48,223 bases of DNA from Candidatus Rifleibacteriota bacterium. GTDB taxonomy: Bacteria > Muiribacteriota > Ozemobacteria > Ozemobacterales > Ozemobacteraceae. The notes below the pieces were generated by a model. That model was given only the letters and a program-made list of their open reading frames with translations, was not told the origin of the DNA and ran no database searches. The translations under genes and the position numbers were made by a program. This document shows, piece by piece, positions 8,324 through 16,312 of this stretch. The stretch spans positions 1 to 48,223 of the forward strand of contig JADFYG010000048.1 of the NCBI GenBank assembly GCA_015233155.1, read 5' to 3'. Every line of letters starts with the position of its first letter. Position 1 is the stretch's first letter.

Positions 8324-9247
8324 TTATCTTAGTGATGGGTGCAAATATACCGGAATCAGCGCCCGAATTCGCAAGAGCTCCGCCGCCAGCGCATCATGAT
8401 TTTTTTCGGCACGACGGATGGCGGCTTTTGCGCGAACAGCATTGACTCTGATACTGGTCGAAGCATTAGTCATGCTCTCAGCAAGACGAAACAGATGAAC
8501 TCCCTGCTCATCCGCAAAAAGACGGATTATGGAGCCTGAGGTGCTCGTCGCAATAGCGGCGAAAACGCCCGGAGGCAGGTCATCGATTCCCACCAGGCCC
8601 ATGTCTCCCCCGACCGGTGCGTATGGTGAAAGCGAATAGCTTGCATTCAGCGTCGAAAATGATGTTCCAGAGGCCGCAGCGGCGATAATTTTGGACGCAA
8701 TGGCTTCATCGGGTGCCAATATTGTTTGAACGTGGAGTTTCGTGGGCATTGTGGCTGGAAGCAGCTCCTCAGGCAGAACAGACTCTTCCGCAGCCTTTTC
8801 GTCACTCATGTTGGTGACAGCTTCACGGGTGAGACGCGCCAGCTCCTCCGACAGAAACATCGACCTGGCAAGGTCGGCGGACCAGCTTCCCGCACTGCTT
8901 CCTGATGCGATTGCCATATCGAACAGAAGAAGTTTTTCTCTGTATTCCGTGACTGTGTCCAGTTTGCGCCGCCGCCCCTCTTCTGCCCATAAAAAAGTTT
9001 CAACGAGTTCGGCTGCAAAGGTGCGATCACTCAGATTCGCGGCTGCCGGACCTGCCTGCTTTTTCAGTTCCGCGAATTCGGAAAGCTCGAGACGAGTGCC
9101 ACCAACCTTTAGTGCCGGAGGCGAGCCCGATAAAAGAGTTTCGAGATCGAGCCGGATGGCGAGCATCATCAGAACCCCGGTCAGTACTGCCAGGCTCAGC
9201 GTCCAGACAAAAAGTGAAAACCGGGAGACTCTGATGTAATCGTTCAT
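8324..9247 (-). CDS. Membrane-anchored parvulin-type peptidyl-prolyl isomerase (PpiC/SurA-like)
   Basis: From the ATG at 9247 the product has about 307 residues. It has one N-terminal membrane anchor (about 12-34), a helical SurA-N-like region, and a C-terminal rotamase-like domain (about 175-265). That domain shows a beta-strand with His-Val-Gln-Thr-Ile, a Tyr-Ser segment, Gly-Gly-Asp-Met-Gly, and a Gly-Val-His-Leu strand, all typical of parvulins. Such proteins help fold exported proteins, notably outer-membrane barrels. The ATG follows the preceding thioredoxin stop by one nucleotide (TGAGATG), implying coupling. An upstream ATG at 9349 in the same frame would overlap the thioredoxin gene by 100 nt and is rejected. 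Catalytic residues are not fully conserved to my eye, so it may be a chaperone rather than an active isomerase. Its neighbours suggest a role in assembling the barrel and cytochromes. Confidence 0.75.
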   Translation of the reverse strand: MNDYIRVSRFSLFVWTLSLAVLTGVLMMLAIRLDLETLLSGSPPALKVGGTRLELSEFAELKKQAGPAAANLSDRTFAAELVETFLWAEEGRRRKLDTVTEYREKLLLFDMAIASGSSAGSWSADLARSMFLSEELARLTREAVTNMSDEKAAEESVLPEELLPATMPTKLHVQTILAPDEAIASKIIAAAASGTSFSTLNASYSLSPYAPVGGDMGLVGIDDLPPGVFAAIATSTSGSIIRLFADEQGVHLFRLAESMTNASTSIRVNAVRAKAAIRRAEKNHDALAAELLRIRALIPVYLHPSLR

Positions 9248-9248
9248 C

Positions 9249-9986
9249 TCACGGACAAGGCGACGTAGACGATGCAGGGAGCGATGTCGCTCCGCGAACT
9301 GCTGCCCAGAGTTCGTCCAGATCGAATGGTCCTTCGCGACTGAAAACAATTTTTCCGGTCTGATCTGTCAGAAACACTGACGGAGTAGTTTTCACACCCC
9401 AACCATCGGCTGCCAGATATCCGCCGGAGGCGATTTCTTCGAGAAGCACGCGAATTTTCAAATTCCTTTTCTGGACATAGTTTTCAAGCCCCTTCTTCAT
9501 GCGTGAAGTGTCCAGGGCAATAAAGAAACTTTCTATGCCCGCTTTGCTTAAGACATCAGCTTCAGAGGCGACAATCGGGATTTCTTCAAGACACGAATGG
9601 CAGAAAAGTGACCAGAAAAGAATGAGGTTCCAGCGCCCGGCAATCGGAAATCGCCATTCGGCATCATTCAGATCACGCAACACGCTTACCGGGGCTGAGG
9701 CTCCCGGGGAAAGAAATGTTCTTTCGGACGTATTCCCACCGACGTCACCTGGAGATCCTGTATTAGTTGCGGCGGGAAGTGATGCTGTGTTTGGAAGAAC
9801 AGATGACGGAATTTCTGCGGCCAACGCTATTCCCGGGAGCATTCCGACATCTTTCCCCAAGACCTGCACGAATCCCTGGATGGACGGAAACATCGGGAAA
9901 CACAATGCTATTGCTGTCGCAATGGCCGTCGTCACAAACGCAGAGGCTCTCCGCCGGGATATTTTACAGCTTCGAAGTGATTTCAT
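9249..9986 (-). CDS. TlpA/ResA-like thioredoxin-fold protein with CHSC active site
   Basis: The 245-residue protein has a hydrophobic signal or anchor (about 15-35), a low-complexity Ser/Thr/Pro/Gly linker, and a C-terminal thioredoxin-like domain (about 95-235). The domain contains Phe-Trp-Ser-x-Phe-Cys-His-Ser-Cys and the cis-proline region Thr-Thr-Pro-Ser. Members of this family reduce disulfides in the periplasm, including apocytochrome CxxCH cysteines before heme attachment (CcmG/ResA). Its start lies inside the end of the preceding thioredoxin gene (23-nt overlap), so the two are co-expressed. Placement upstream of 33 heme-binding motifs fits a cytochrome-maturation role, but the sequence does not separate this from general thiol exchange. 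Confidence 0.8.
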   Translation of the reverse strand: MKSLRSCKISRRRASAFVTTAIATAIALCFPMFPSIQGFVQVLGKDVGMLPGIALAAEIPSSVLPNTASLPAATNTGSPGDVGGNTSERTFLSPGASAPVSVLRDLNDAEWRFPIAGRWNLILFWSLFCHSCLEEIPIVASEADVLSKAGIESFFIALDTSRMKKGLENYVQKRNLKIRVLLEEIASGGYLAADGWGVKTTPSVFLTDQTGKIVFSREGPFDLDELWAAVRGATSLPASSTSPCP

Positions 9987-10476
9987 TTTCTATCTCCGCG
10001 TCCATCTCGGGCGCATAACCAAGGTGTGAAAATACTGCCTCCCCTCGCCGGTTCAGTAGAATGATGCGGGGCATGACGGCAACATCAAACGTAGTGGTCA
10101 GCTTCTGTTCGTCATCAATTGCCACAAGATACGGAATGGGCTCCGGATATTTCTTGAGAAACTTCTGAATTTTCTGCAGGGGAAAACCTGCCTGATGCAC
10201 TCCGATAATGGTAAGACGATCCTTCAGATTGCCGTGTAACTTTATTATGAATGGAATTTCTTCAATACATGTTCCGCAGGTAATCGACCAGAAAACCAGC
10301 AAAGTAGGCTTTTCAGCGAACAAACTGGATATTTTGAATTTTTCTCCGGTTACCGTCGACAGAGTGACGCCTTCGAGCGAATGAATAGATCCAGGCTCCG
10401 ATTTTGGCACGAACAGCCACAACAACGGAACCGTCAGGATTGCAATCACAAGGAGAACGAAATGATTTCGATTCAT
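9964..10476 (-). CDS. TlpA/ResA-like thioredoxin-fold protein with CGTC active site
   Basis: A 170-residue protein starting at the ATG at 10476 (an ATG 15 nt further upstream is in frame). One N-terminal membrane anchor (about 4-24) is followed by an AhpC/TSA-type thioredoxin fold. The active site is Phe-Trp-Ser-Ile-Thr-Cys-Gly-Thr-Cys near residue 68, and Val-Met-Pro marks the cis-proline loop near residue 136. It is expected to act at the outer face of the inner membrane as a thiol reductant or oxidant. It is first of the thioredoxin-thioredoxin-isomerase cluster and overlaps the next gene by 23 nt. The 205-nt upstream gap carries a decameric repeat array, and the transcription start probably lies there. 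Confidence 0.8.
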   Translation of the reverse strand: MNRNHFVLLVIAILTVPLLWLFVPKSEPGSIHSLEGVTLSTVTGEKFKISSLFAEKPTLLVFWSITCGTCIEEIPFIIKLHGNLKDRLTIIGVHQAGFPLQKIQKFLKKYPEPIPYLVAIDDEQKLTTTFDVAVMPRIILLNRRGEAVFSHLGYAPEMDAEIENEITSKL

Positions 10477-10520
10477 GAAATATCCAGGCAAGCCGGGAAC
10501 TGAAACGAAAGGAAAATAAA

Positions 10521-10600
10521 TTTAACCACAAATAAACACAGATGAACACAGATAAAAAACGATAGAAAAAGATAGAAACCGATAGACACCGAAAAACAAT
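10521..10600. repeat. Decameric tandem array containing dispersed-repeat copy 2
   Basis: Eight consecutive 10-nt blocks from 10521 share a pattern. Three central blocks (10561, 10571, 10581) begin GATAGA and flanking blocks begin GATAAA, GATGAA or AATAAA. Units are A-rich with the motif ACACAGATGAACACAGATA at 10536-10554. The array sits upstream of the thioredoxin genes; its 10-base period equals about one helical turn. Confidence 0.6.
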
Positions 10601-10644
10601 TAGCCATGGATAAACACAACATTCTGATCGATCAGCTTATCATA

Positions 10645-10674
10645 ATGTAAGGACGCGGTCATGCACCCTTACAT
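10645..10674 (-). terminator. Hairpin after the RDD gene, possible transcript end
   Basis: ATGTAAGG (10645-10652) pairs perfectly with 10667-10674 over a 14-nt loop, 8 nt beyond the RDD stop codon. There is no T-run on the minus strand, so a factor-independent terminator is doubtful; it may protect the 3-prime end or be a dispersed palindrome. Confidence 0.35.
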
Positions 10675-10681
10675 CCTGCGA

Positions 10682-11206
10682 CTACTCTTCGACGACGCGT
10701 GTTACAGCCTTGTGATCGCCCCATCGGCGATTTTCCGGATCTTTATAGATCATCCAGGATTCATATGCGACTACCGCTGTCACAGCTATCATGCCGCCTA
10801 ATCCGGCGATGAGCATTATAAACCAGTTAATGAATCCCGGTATGGGAAGCATTTGCAGAATCACCAGGCCTGAGCTCCAGAAATACGGAAGTGCGAGCGG
10901 AAGATTGCGTGCGACCGAATCCTTCCAGTCGGCCGGAGTCTTTCCGTCGAGCTTTGTTACACGCAAGCGCATTTGCTGCTTCCCCGGGCTTTGACCATCA
11001 AGAATGCCTAAAGTATAAGGGCCGTCTTTAAGGAGAATTATTAAGCCGCCGCAAAGAAATGTCATGATCGACAGCGCCTGAAAAACAATCCCCGGGAGAG
11101 GGAGGATTTTCCATGGAATATGTAATAGAATGCAGACCGCGCCGACGAACACAGAATCTATGAATGCGGCCAGAAATCGGCGTTTCATGTAATCGAGATT
11201 ATTCAT
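10682..11206 (-). CDS. RDD-family integral membrane protein
   Basis: The ATG at 11206 is preceded by a strong GGGGAGG ribosome site, which fixes this start over one 39 nt upstream; the product has about 174 residues. The family signature is visible: Lys-Arg-Arg-Phe-x-Ala-x-x-Ile-Asp near the N-terminus begins the first helix. A Ser-x-Gly-Lys-x-x-Met-x-Leu-x-Val motif follows the second hydrophobic pair. In total three to five membrane segments are predicted. RDD proteins are poorly characterised; some are linked to ion exchange or transport. It is the first minus-strand gene of this region and diverges from the phosphoesterase gene. Whether it belongs to the cytochrome locus is uncertain because about 205 nt and a hairpin separate it from the first thioredoxin. 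Confidence 0.8.
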   Translation of the reverse strand: MNNLDYMKRRFLAAFIDSVFVGAVCILLHIPWKILPLPGIVFQALSIMTFLCGGLIILLKDGPYTLGILDGQSPGKQQMRLRVTKLDGKTPADWKDSVARNLPLALPYFWSSGLVILQMLPIPGFINWFIMLIAGLGGMIAVTAVVAYESWMIYKDPENRRWGDHKAVTRVVEE

Positions 11207-11296
11207 GGCCTCCCCTTTTGTCGACGATTTTTTAGGAAGATGCATAGTTGACGGTTGAACTATATGGAGATGAAAATGTATGCTTCATGAGTATAT

Positions 11297-11324
11297 TTGT
11301 CAAGGAAACTCGAATCCCTATATA
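11297..11324 (+). promoter_or_regulatory. Candidate sigma-70-type promoter upstream of the phosphoesterase gene
   Basis: TTGTCA (11297-11302, five of six consensus bases) and TATATA (11319-11324) are spaced by 16 nt. The predicted start is about 40 nt before the phosphoesterase ATG, in the gap between divergent genes. Confidence 0.45.
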
Positions 11325-11370
11325 TTTTGGTGTATAGTGATTTTTCACGAAACTCATGAGAAATTAGGGT

Positions 11371-11889
11371 ATGAAGCTAGGCATTCTTTCAGATACTCAT
11401 CTGGCCAACTACGGGAATTCTGGCAGCGGGCTACCGACCTGGATCAGCAAAGTTTTCGCCGGAGTCGACATGATTCTGCACGCGGGCGATATTTGCGATC
11501 ATGACATTTTATCGGAATTGGCCGCCATTGCGCCGGTTTATGCCGTAAGAGGTAACATGGATACACGCATGAGCGACCTCCCATGGACGCGTGAAATTCG
11601 CCTTGGCCGGGGAAATGGCACGGCCGTTATTTCCCATCGCCCGGAAACGGCTTGGGGAAAAGCAAAATCATCTCCGGATGCCGTTATTGTGATTCATGGG
11701 CATACACATCTTGCCGAATGTAAGCAGGTTGATGGTGTCTGGCTGTTGAATCCAGGCAGTCCGACACGCCCACGAGGCGGACAAGCTCCGTCTGTCGCAG
11801 TAGTCGTTATTGAAAATGGGCTCGTGGAAGCGAAACTCACGTATCGCCCCGAATCCGCCGATGATATAGATGATGAACTTCACGAATGA
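11371..11889 (+). CDS. YfcE/MJ0936-type metallophosphoesterase
   Basis: A 172-residue cytoplasmic protein of the usual length for this family. The metal-binding motifs appear in order: Ser-Asp-Thr-His near residue 7, His-Ala-Gly-Asp near 37, Gly-Asn-Met-Asp near 60, and Gly-His-Thr-His near 108. Asn-Pro-Gly-Ser near 125 is another family motif. The fourth ligand block, usually Gly-His-Gly, appears as Ile-Ser-His-Arg, so the His is kept. These enzymes hydrolyse phosphodiesters with two divalent metals; their physiological substrate is often unknown. The gene diverges from the RDD gene and precedes the peptide transporter by 106 nt, with a short hairpin (GAGGTG/CACCTC, 11909-11924) between. A functional link to the transporter is not evident. 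Confidence 0.88.
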   Translation: MKLGILSDTHLANYGNSGSGLPTWISKVFAGVDMILHAGDICDHDILSELAAIAPVYAVRGNMDTRMSDLPWTREIRLGRGNGTAVISHRPETAWGKAKSSPDAVIVIHGHTHLAECKQVDGVWLLNPGSPTRPRGGQAPSVAVVVIENGLVEAKLTYRPESADDIDDELHE

Positions 11890-11995
11890 GGTTTGGTAAT
11901 TCAATGTAGAGGTGCTTGCACCTCATCGAAGAGCAATATTTTTAACATCTGATTATACAATTAAGTTTATATTCCTCTATTTATAACGAGGTTAC

Positions 11996-13597
11996 ATGAT
12001 GAAGCGAACCTGGCTGACACTGACGACGATCCTGATCGGTTGTGTTGTTATCGGGATCATGACGAAGAAACCCGCGACCACCGCCCAGAAGACTGGTGGT
12101 GATACTTTCCGGATGGCATTGACAAGCGAGCCAGCGAACCTTGATCCGGCGCGCGGTGTCGATGTAAACGAGGGTTGCGTCCAGGCCAAATTGTTCGACG
12201 GACTTGTGCGTTTCGACGAAAAGATGAAGCTTGTAGGCGATCTTGCTGAATCATGGGATATAAAAGATGAAGGCAAAACGTATGTATTTCATCTGCGCCA
12301 TGGGGTCACCTTCCATGATGGAAAACCTTTTTCCGCGCGCGATGTAGTCTTCAGTTTCAATCGTCTGCTCGATCCCGCGGTCAAATCACCACGCACTTGG
12401 GTGTTAGAAAAGGTATCCGGAGCCAGGGAACGCCTGGCCGGAACAGCAAGCGACGTCTCCGGGATCAGTGCTCCCGACGAATCCACCGTGAAGATAACCC
12501 TTGTCGAACCCTTCGCGCCTTTCATCAGTCTGCTGACTATGCCCGCCTGCTATGTTCTTCCAGCCGATTCAGCTGAAATGATTTCCGATCGAAGCTTCTT
12601 CGAAAAGCCCTCTGGAACAGGCCCCTACACCATGGTTGGGCGTGAACGTGATTCGTTCATACGTCTTGCCGCTAACCCGACTTATCACGGTCCCAAGCCC
12701 ACTCTGGAAACGATTGAGCTTCGCATAATTCCTGAAAATATGAAGGCGGAAATGGAGTTCGAAACCGGCAACCTGGATCTGCTTCAACTTTTCCCTTCGA
12801 ACTACGACCGACTCGCCGGCAAGTCTGAAAACACCGGCCGTATCAGGGATGTTCCGGCAATGAATGTCTTTTACCTTGGTCTAAACAACCAGAAACCACC
12901 GTTCAACGACATTCACATTCGCAAGGCGCTGAACATGCTGATCGATCGAGAGGCAATCATTAAAGCGGTCTATAAGGGAAGGGCTTCAGTTGCTCACGGA
13001 AGCATTCCGCCCGGCATCATTGGTCATAGTCAGACTGCGCCAGGCTTCCCATTCGATCCGAAACAGGGCAGCGAATTGCTGAAAGAGGCGGGGTTTGACA
13101 AAAAACATCCGCTCAAGTTTGATCTGTTTCAGAAATCCTCGCAAGCCGCCTTCGAAGTGACCCGCCTGATTCAGGGTGAGTTCAAAAAATATGGCGTCCA
13201 GGTAACGCTGCGCCCCATGGAGTGGAGCGCCCTCAAAGATGCCATCGACAAGGGCGAAGCGACAGCCTTCTATTTGAGCTGGTATGGCGATTACCCGGAT
13301 GGTGAGAACTTCCTTTTTCCGGTGTTTCATTCGCAGAACTGGGGCTCGGGTGGCAATCGCGCCTGTTACAAAAGTGCGGCGGTCGATTCAATGATTGGAA
13401 GCGCATTACACATCCAGGATACCGCCAAACGCGCCGAGGCTTATGATAAGGTGAATCGCACAATTGTCGACGACGCGCCATGGGTTTATTTATGGCATTT
13501 GAACGAAAGCTATCTGCTCGGGCCGCGCGTGGAGTCCATTGAAATGTCGCCTCTTTTCGGCTATGATAAAGGGTTGACCGTTACCATGCGAAAATGA
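11996..13597 (+). CDS. Peptide/nickel-type ABC transporter substrate-binding lipoprotein (family 5)
   Basis: The 533-residue product has a signal ending in a lipobox (Leu-Ile-Gly-Cys near residue 15), then the SBP_bac_5 opening: Leu-Thr-Ser-Glu-Pro-x-x-Leu-Asp-Pro. The characteristic Val-Thr-Phe-His-Asp-Gly-Lys-Pro block follows near residue 105. The full family length is present. It would capture oligopeptides or related ligands in the periplasm and deliver them to the permease pair encoded immediately downstream. Start: GAGG lies 4 nt upstream of the ATG at 11996; a second ATG follows directly and could also be used. No ATPase genes follow; a complete ATPase pair occurs about 21 kb downstream. 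The ligand cannot be told from sequence. Confidence 0.9.
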   Translation: MMKRTWLTLTTILIGCVVIGIMTKKPATTAQKTGGDTFRMALTSEPANLDPARGVDVNEGCVQAKLFDGLVRFDEKMKLVGDLAESWDIKDEGKTYVFHLRHGVTFHDGKPFSARDVVFSFNRLLDPAVKSPRTWVLEKVSGARERLAGTASDVSGISAPDESTVKITLVEPFAPFISLLTMPACYVLPADSAEMISDRSFFEKPSGTGPYTMVGRERDSFIRLAANPTYHGPKPTLETIELRIIPENMKAEMEFETGNLDLLQLFPSNYDRLAGKSENTGRIRDVPAMNVFYLGLNNQKPPFNDIHIRKALNMLIDREAIIKAVYKGRASVAHGSIPPGIIGHSQTAPGFPFDPKQGSELLKEAGFDKKHPLKFDLFQKSSQAAFEVTRLIQGEFKKYGVQVTLRPMEWSALKDAIDKGEATAFYLSWYGDYPDGENFLFPVFHSQNWGSGGNRACYKSAAVDSMIGSALHIQDTAKRAEAYDKVNRTIVDDAPWVYLWHLNESYLLGPRVESIEMSPLFGYDKGLTVTMRK

Positions 13598-13673
13598 GTT
13601 TCAGTGCCACATTTATCAGTATGTTTTGTCGTCTCAGACTGCAATTTGACACACGCGAGGGAAATCCTCTTTC

Positions 13674-14621
13674 ATGCTGGAATACACGTTAAAACGGGCA
13701 GCTGGCACGATTCCGGTCATTCTCGGAATCCTTGCGATCTCTTTCGTCGTGCTGTATCTGATCCCCGGAAACCCGGCGGAAACGCTTGCCGGACCACGCG
13801 CCAGCCCCGAATCCATAGCGCGCATAGCCCGTGAAATGGGACTCGATCAGCCTCTTCATCTGCGGTTCATCAACTATATAGTCAAGATACTGCATCGTGA
13901 TCTGGGGCGCTCCGCGATAAACGACCGGCCAGTATACACTTCGATTCGGGAAAAGTTTCCATATACCCTCAAACTGAGCATACTGGCCATGTTTATTTCG
14001 ATCATTTCCGGCCTGATAGCAGGAATAATCGGAGCCTTGCGCCGCGGTTCCTTCATAGATCGCCTTTGCACCGTTTTTTCCGTCTCCGGAATCAGTGTTC
14101 CGATTTTTCTCACAGGCCTCATTTTGCTGTATGTTTTTGCCGTAAAACTTCGATGGTTTCCGATTTCCGCTGATCATTGCCCGAATCCATGGCTTGGCTT
14201 GTTGTTGCCGGCCATCACACTTGGAATCAGATCCGGGGCATTTTTGGCTCGTATCATTCGAAGCAGTCTCATTGAAGTTCTGAACCAGGACTATATTCGT
14301 ACTGCCCGCGCGAAAGGTCTTTCGTCGTGGCGCATACTCACTCATCATGCGCTTCTCAACGCGCTGATCCCGATCATAACAGTCATCGGCCTTGATATTT
14401 CAAGCTTCCTCAATGGTTCAGTCATAGTCGAAACGATTTTCGGAATTCCGGGGCTCGGACGTTTTACGATGGAGTCGATTCTGAAACGTGATTATCCGGT
14501 TATTCAAGGAGTGGTGCTCTTTTCCGCACTCGTATTCGTGACGATCAACCTGTTGGTCGATTTGCTCTACGCATGGATCAACCCGCGCATTCGCGATGAG
14601 ATCCTTGCAGGCAAATCGTGA
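13674..14621 (+). CDS. Peptide ABC transporter permease, DppB-like
   Basis: 315 residues with six predicted transmembrane helices. The N-terminal block has the DppB/OppB features Ile-Pro-Gly-Asn-Pro-Ala and the Gly-Leu-Asp-Gln-Pro motif near residue 60. The EAA coupling loop (Tyr-Ile-Arg-Thr-Ala-Arg-Ala-Lys-Gly-Leu) lies near residue 208. It forms one half of the inner-membrane channel. It follows the binding-protein gene by 76 nt and precedes the second permease by 10 nt. A small hairpin (GAGG 13657-13660, CCTC 13666-13669) covers the only purine-rich candidate for its ribosome site, which is spaced rather far (13 nt) from the ATG. Confidence 0.92.
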   Translation: MLEYTLKRAAGTIPVILGILAISFVVLYLIPGNPAETLAGPRASPESIARIAREMGLDQPLHLRFINYIVKILHRDLGRSAINDRPVYTSIREKFPYTLKLSILAMFISIISGLIAGIIGALRRGSFIDRLCTVFSVSGISVPIFLTGLILLYVFAVKLRWFPISADHCPNPWLGLLLPAITLGIRSGAFLARIIRSSLIEVLNQDYIRTARAKGLSSWRILTHHALLNALIPIITVIGLDISSFLNGSVIVETIFGIPGLGRFTMESILKRDYPVIQGVVLFSALVFVTINLLVDLLYAWINPRIRDEILAGKS

Positions 14622-14631
14622 GCATAAGAGT

Positions 14632-15447
14632 ATGAGTCGTCTCACATTCACGGGAAAGCTTGCAGTGGTCGGGCTATTGTTTTTTATTCTTGTTGCACTT
14701 TTTGCAGGGGTCATCGCCCCTCATGATCCGACGGAAACCGATCCGGAACGCATTCTCAAGGCTCCGCCCGGTTTTCCCCTTGGATGCGACCAATCGGGCC
14801 AGTGCGTACTGTCGCGACTGATCCATGGTGCGCGACTTACTCTGGAAATCGGTTTCTTCGCCCGCTTTATCGCCCTTCTGGTTGGTCTCGCGGTTGGTTT
14901 GACCGCAGGCTATTTTGGCGGCTGGTGGGATTGGCTGTTAATGCGCATAGTCGATATTTTTCTGGCTTTTCCCAGTCTGTTGCTTGCAATAGCAATATCC
15001 ATGGTCTTGGGACAGGGACTTCTAACGGTGATTCTGGCCATAGCGATCGTCGGCTGGGCTGAGACCGCTAGAATTGTGCGTGGCGCGGCTCTAGAGCTCC
15101 GTTCAGCCGAGTTCGTCGAGGCGGCGCATGCGATGGGTGCCAGTCACACACGGGTTATTCTCACTCACATTTTACCCAACTGTATGCCGCTGGTCGTTGT
15201 TATATTCACGATGGGCATGGCCACAGCGATTCTCGCTGAGGCCAGTCTGAGTTTCCTGGGTCTGGGTGTTGATCCATCGCTTCCGACATGGGGTGGAATG
15301 GTATCAACCGGCAAAGATTATCTGTTGCATTCTCCCGGACTTTCGATTTATCCCGGGCTTTGCATAGGTTTCGCAGTTGTTGTATTCAATCTGCTGGGTG
15401 ATGAGTTGCGTGATGTGCTCGATCCCGGGCGCCGCTCACAGTGGTGA
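14632..15447 (+). CDS. Peptide ABC transporter permease, DppC-like
   Basis: Starting at the ATG at 14632 the protein has 271 residues and six predicted helices. An OppC-type N-terminal segment (Ile-Ala-Pro-His-Asp-Pro-Thr) is followed by Gly-Cys-Asp-Gln, where the family usually has Gly-Thr-Asp. The EAA loop (Glu-Ala-Ala-His-Ala-Met-Gly-Ala) lies near residue 163, and Leu-Ser-Phe-Leu-Gly-Leu-Gly-Val near residue 208. It pairs with the DppB-like protein. An in-frame ATG at 14596 would overlap the upstream gene by 26 nt and is disfavoured. The stop is 7 nt before the start of the amidotransferase-like peptidase, so all four genes look like one operon. Confidence 0.92.
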   Translation: MSRLTFTGKLAVVGLLFFILVALFAGVIAPHDPTETDPERILKAPPGFPLGCDQSGQCVLSRLIHGARLTLEIGFFARFIALLVGLAVGLTAGYFGGWWDWLLMRIVDIFLAFPSLLLAIAISMVLGQGLLTVILAIAIVGWAETARIVRGAALELRSAEFVEAAHAMGASHTRVILTHILPNCMPLVVVIFTMGMATAILAEASLSFLGLGVDPSLPTWGGMVSTGKDYLLHSPGLSIYPGLCIGFAVVVFNLLGDELRDVLDPGRRSQW

Positions 15448-15454
15448 AATAAGA

Positions 15455-16255
15455 ATGAAGAAATCCGATTCCCCAAAACCGTTAATCGGCATGACGTATT
15501 CCGAAACGTCCGTTCGTGATGAACAGATGAAGATTCGTACGTACTGTGGTCGCAATTATTATATGGCTCTGCAGAGAGCCGGTGCCCGCGTGATTTTGCT
15601 GCCACCCGTCGACTCCCGTGATGAGATGAACTCATTGCTTGATATGGTCGATGGTTTGCTTTTGCCTGGCGGTGAGGATGTCGATCCGCGATATCAGAAC
15701 GAAGATCCGTCCCCGCTTCTTGGGGGTGTGAATCCGTATCGGGATGCATTTGAACTGGAAATCACCCGCCTCGCATTTGCCCGTCGCATTCCGACTCTTG
15801 GTATCTGCCGAGGGATTCAGGTCATGGCAATTGCTCTCGGGGGCTCGGTACATCAGGATATCACATCCCTCAAAAATGTCATTCAGCATTCGCAAAATGC
15901 CCCACGCTGGGCGGCATCTCATCGCATCTCGTTCGAATCCGGTGCCGGCAAAAACCGGATGAGTGGCAAAGCGGGACCCGGCTCGCGTCTCGCCGGATGG
16001 ATGAACGTTTCTGAAACACATGTTAACTCTTTTCACCACCAGTCGGTAAATAACGTTCCGGTGGGGCTGCATGTCGTTGCGCGCACCGGGGATGGCCTGA
16101 TTGAAGCCATGGAATCGGTTGACAATCGAATTTTTGTTGGCGTACAGTGGCATCCGGAAGAACTCGCTTCCGGGGGCGATGAACTCGCTGAGCGTCTTTT
16201 CAGCGGCTTCGTGACGGCTGCTCAGACTTCCGGAGCGCTGTTCGATAATCGATAA
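15455..16255 (+). CDS. Class I glutamine-amidotransferase-like gamma-glutamyl hydrolase (peptidase C26, PuuD-like)
   Basis: A 266-residue protein with the full fold. It has Leu-Pro-Gly-Gly-Glu-Asp-Val-Asp-Pro for the oxyanion region near residue 68, the nucleophile Gly-Ile-Cys-Arg-Gly-Ile-Gln near 117, and the His-Glu pair in Gln-Trp-His-Pro-Glu near 235. All catalytic residues are intact. Relatives release glutamate from gamma-glutamyl compounds, such as gamma-glutamyl-GABA in putrescine breakdown. The start at 15455 follows the permease stop by 7 nt; a longer in-frame start at 15377 lies within the permease gene and is rejected. Position at the end of a peptide-uptake operon suggests it processes an imported gamma-glutamyl compound, which is inference only. 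Confidence 0.88.
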   Translation: MKKSDSPKPLIGMTYSETSVRDEQMKIRTYCGRNYYMALQRAGARVILLPPVDSRDEMNSLLDMVDGLLLPGGEDVDPRYQNEDPSPLLGGVNPYRDAFELEITRLAFARRIPTLGICRGIQVMAIALGGSVHQDITSLKNVIQHSQNAPRWAASHRISFESGAGKNRMSGKAGPGSRLAGWMNVSETHVNSFHHQSVNNVPVGLHVVARTGDGLIEAMESVDNRIFVGVQWHPEELASGGDELAERLFSGFVTAAQTSGALFDNR

Positions 16256-16312
16256 TCGAATGGAAGCAAGAATTTAACGCTTTTCAGCTCGGGGTACAAG
16301 TCCTGAGTGGGG

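Noticed and set aside
11909..11924. Terminator after the phosphoesterase gene
   Set aside because: GAGGTG/CACCTC forms a short hairpin, but the loop is tiny and the T-run begins only about 17 nt later. It may be a dispersed palindrome instead.
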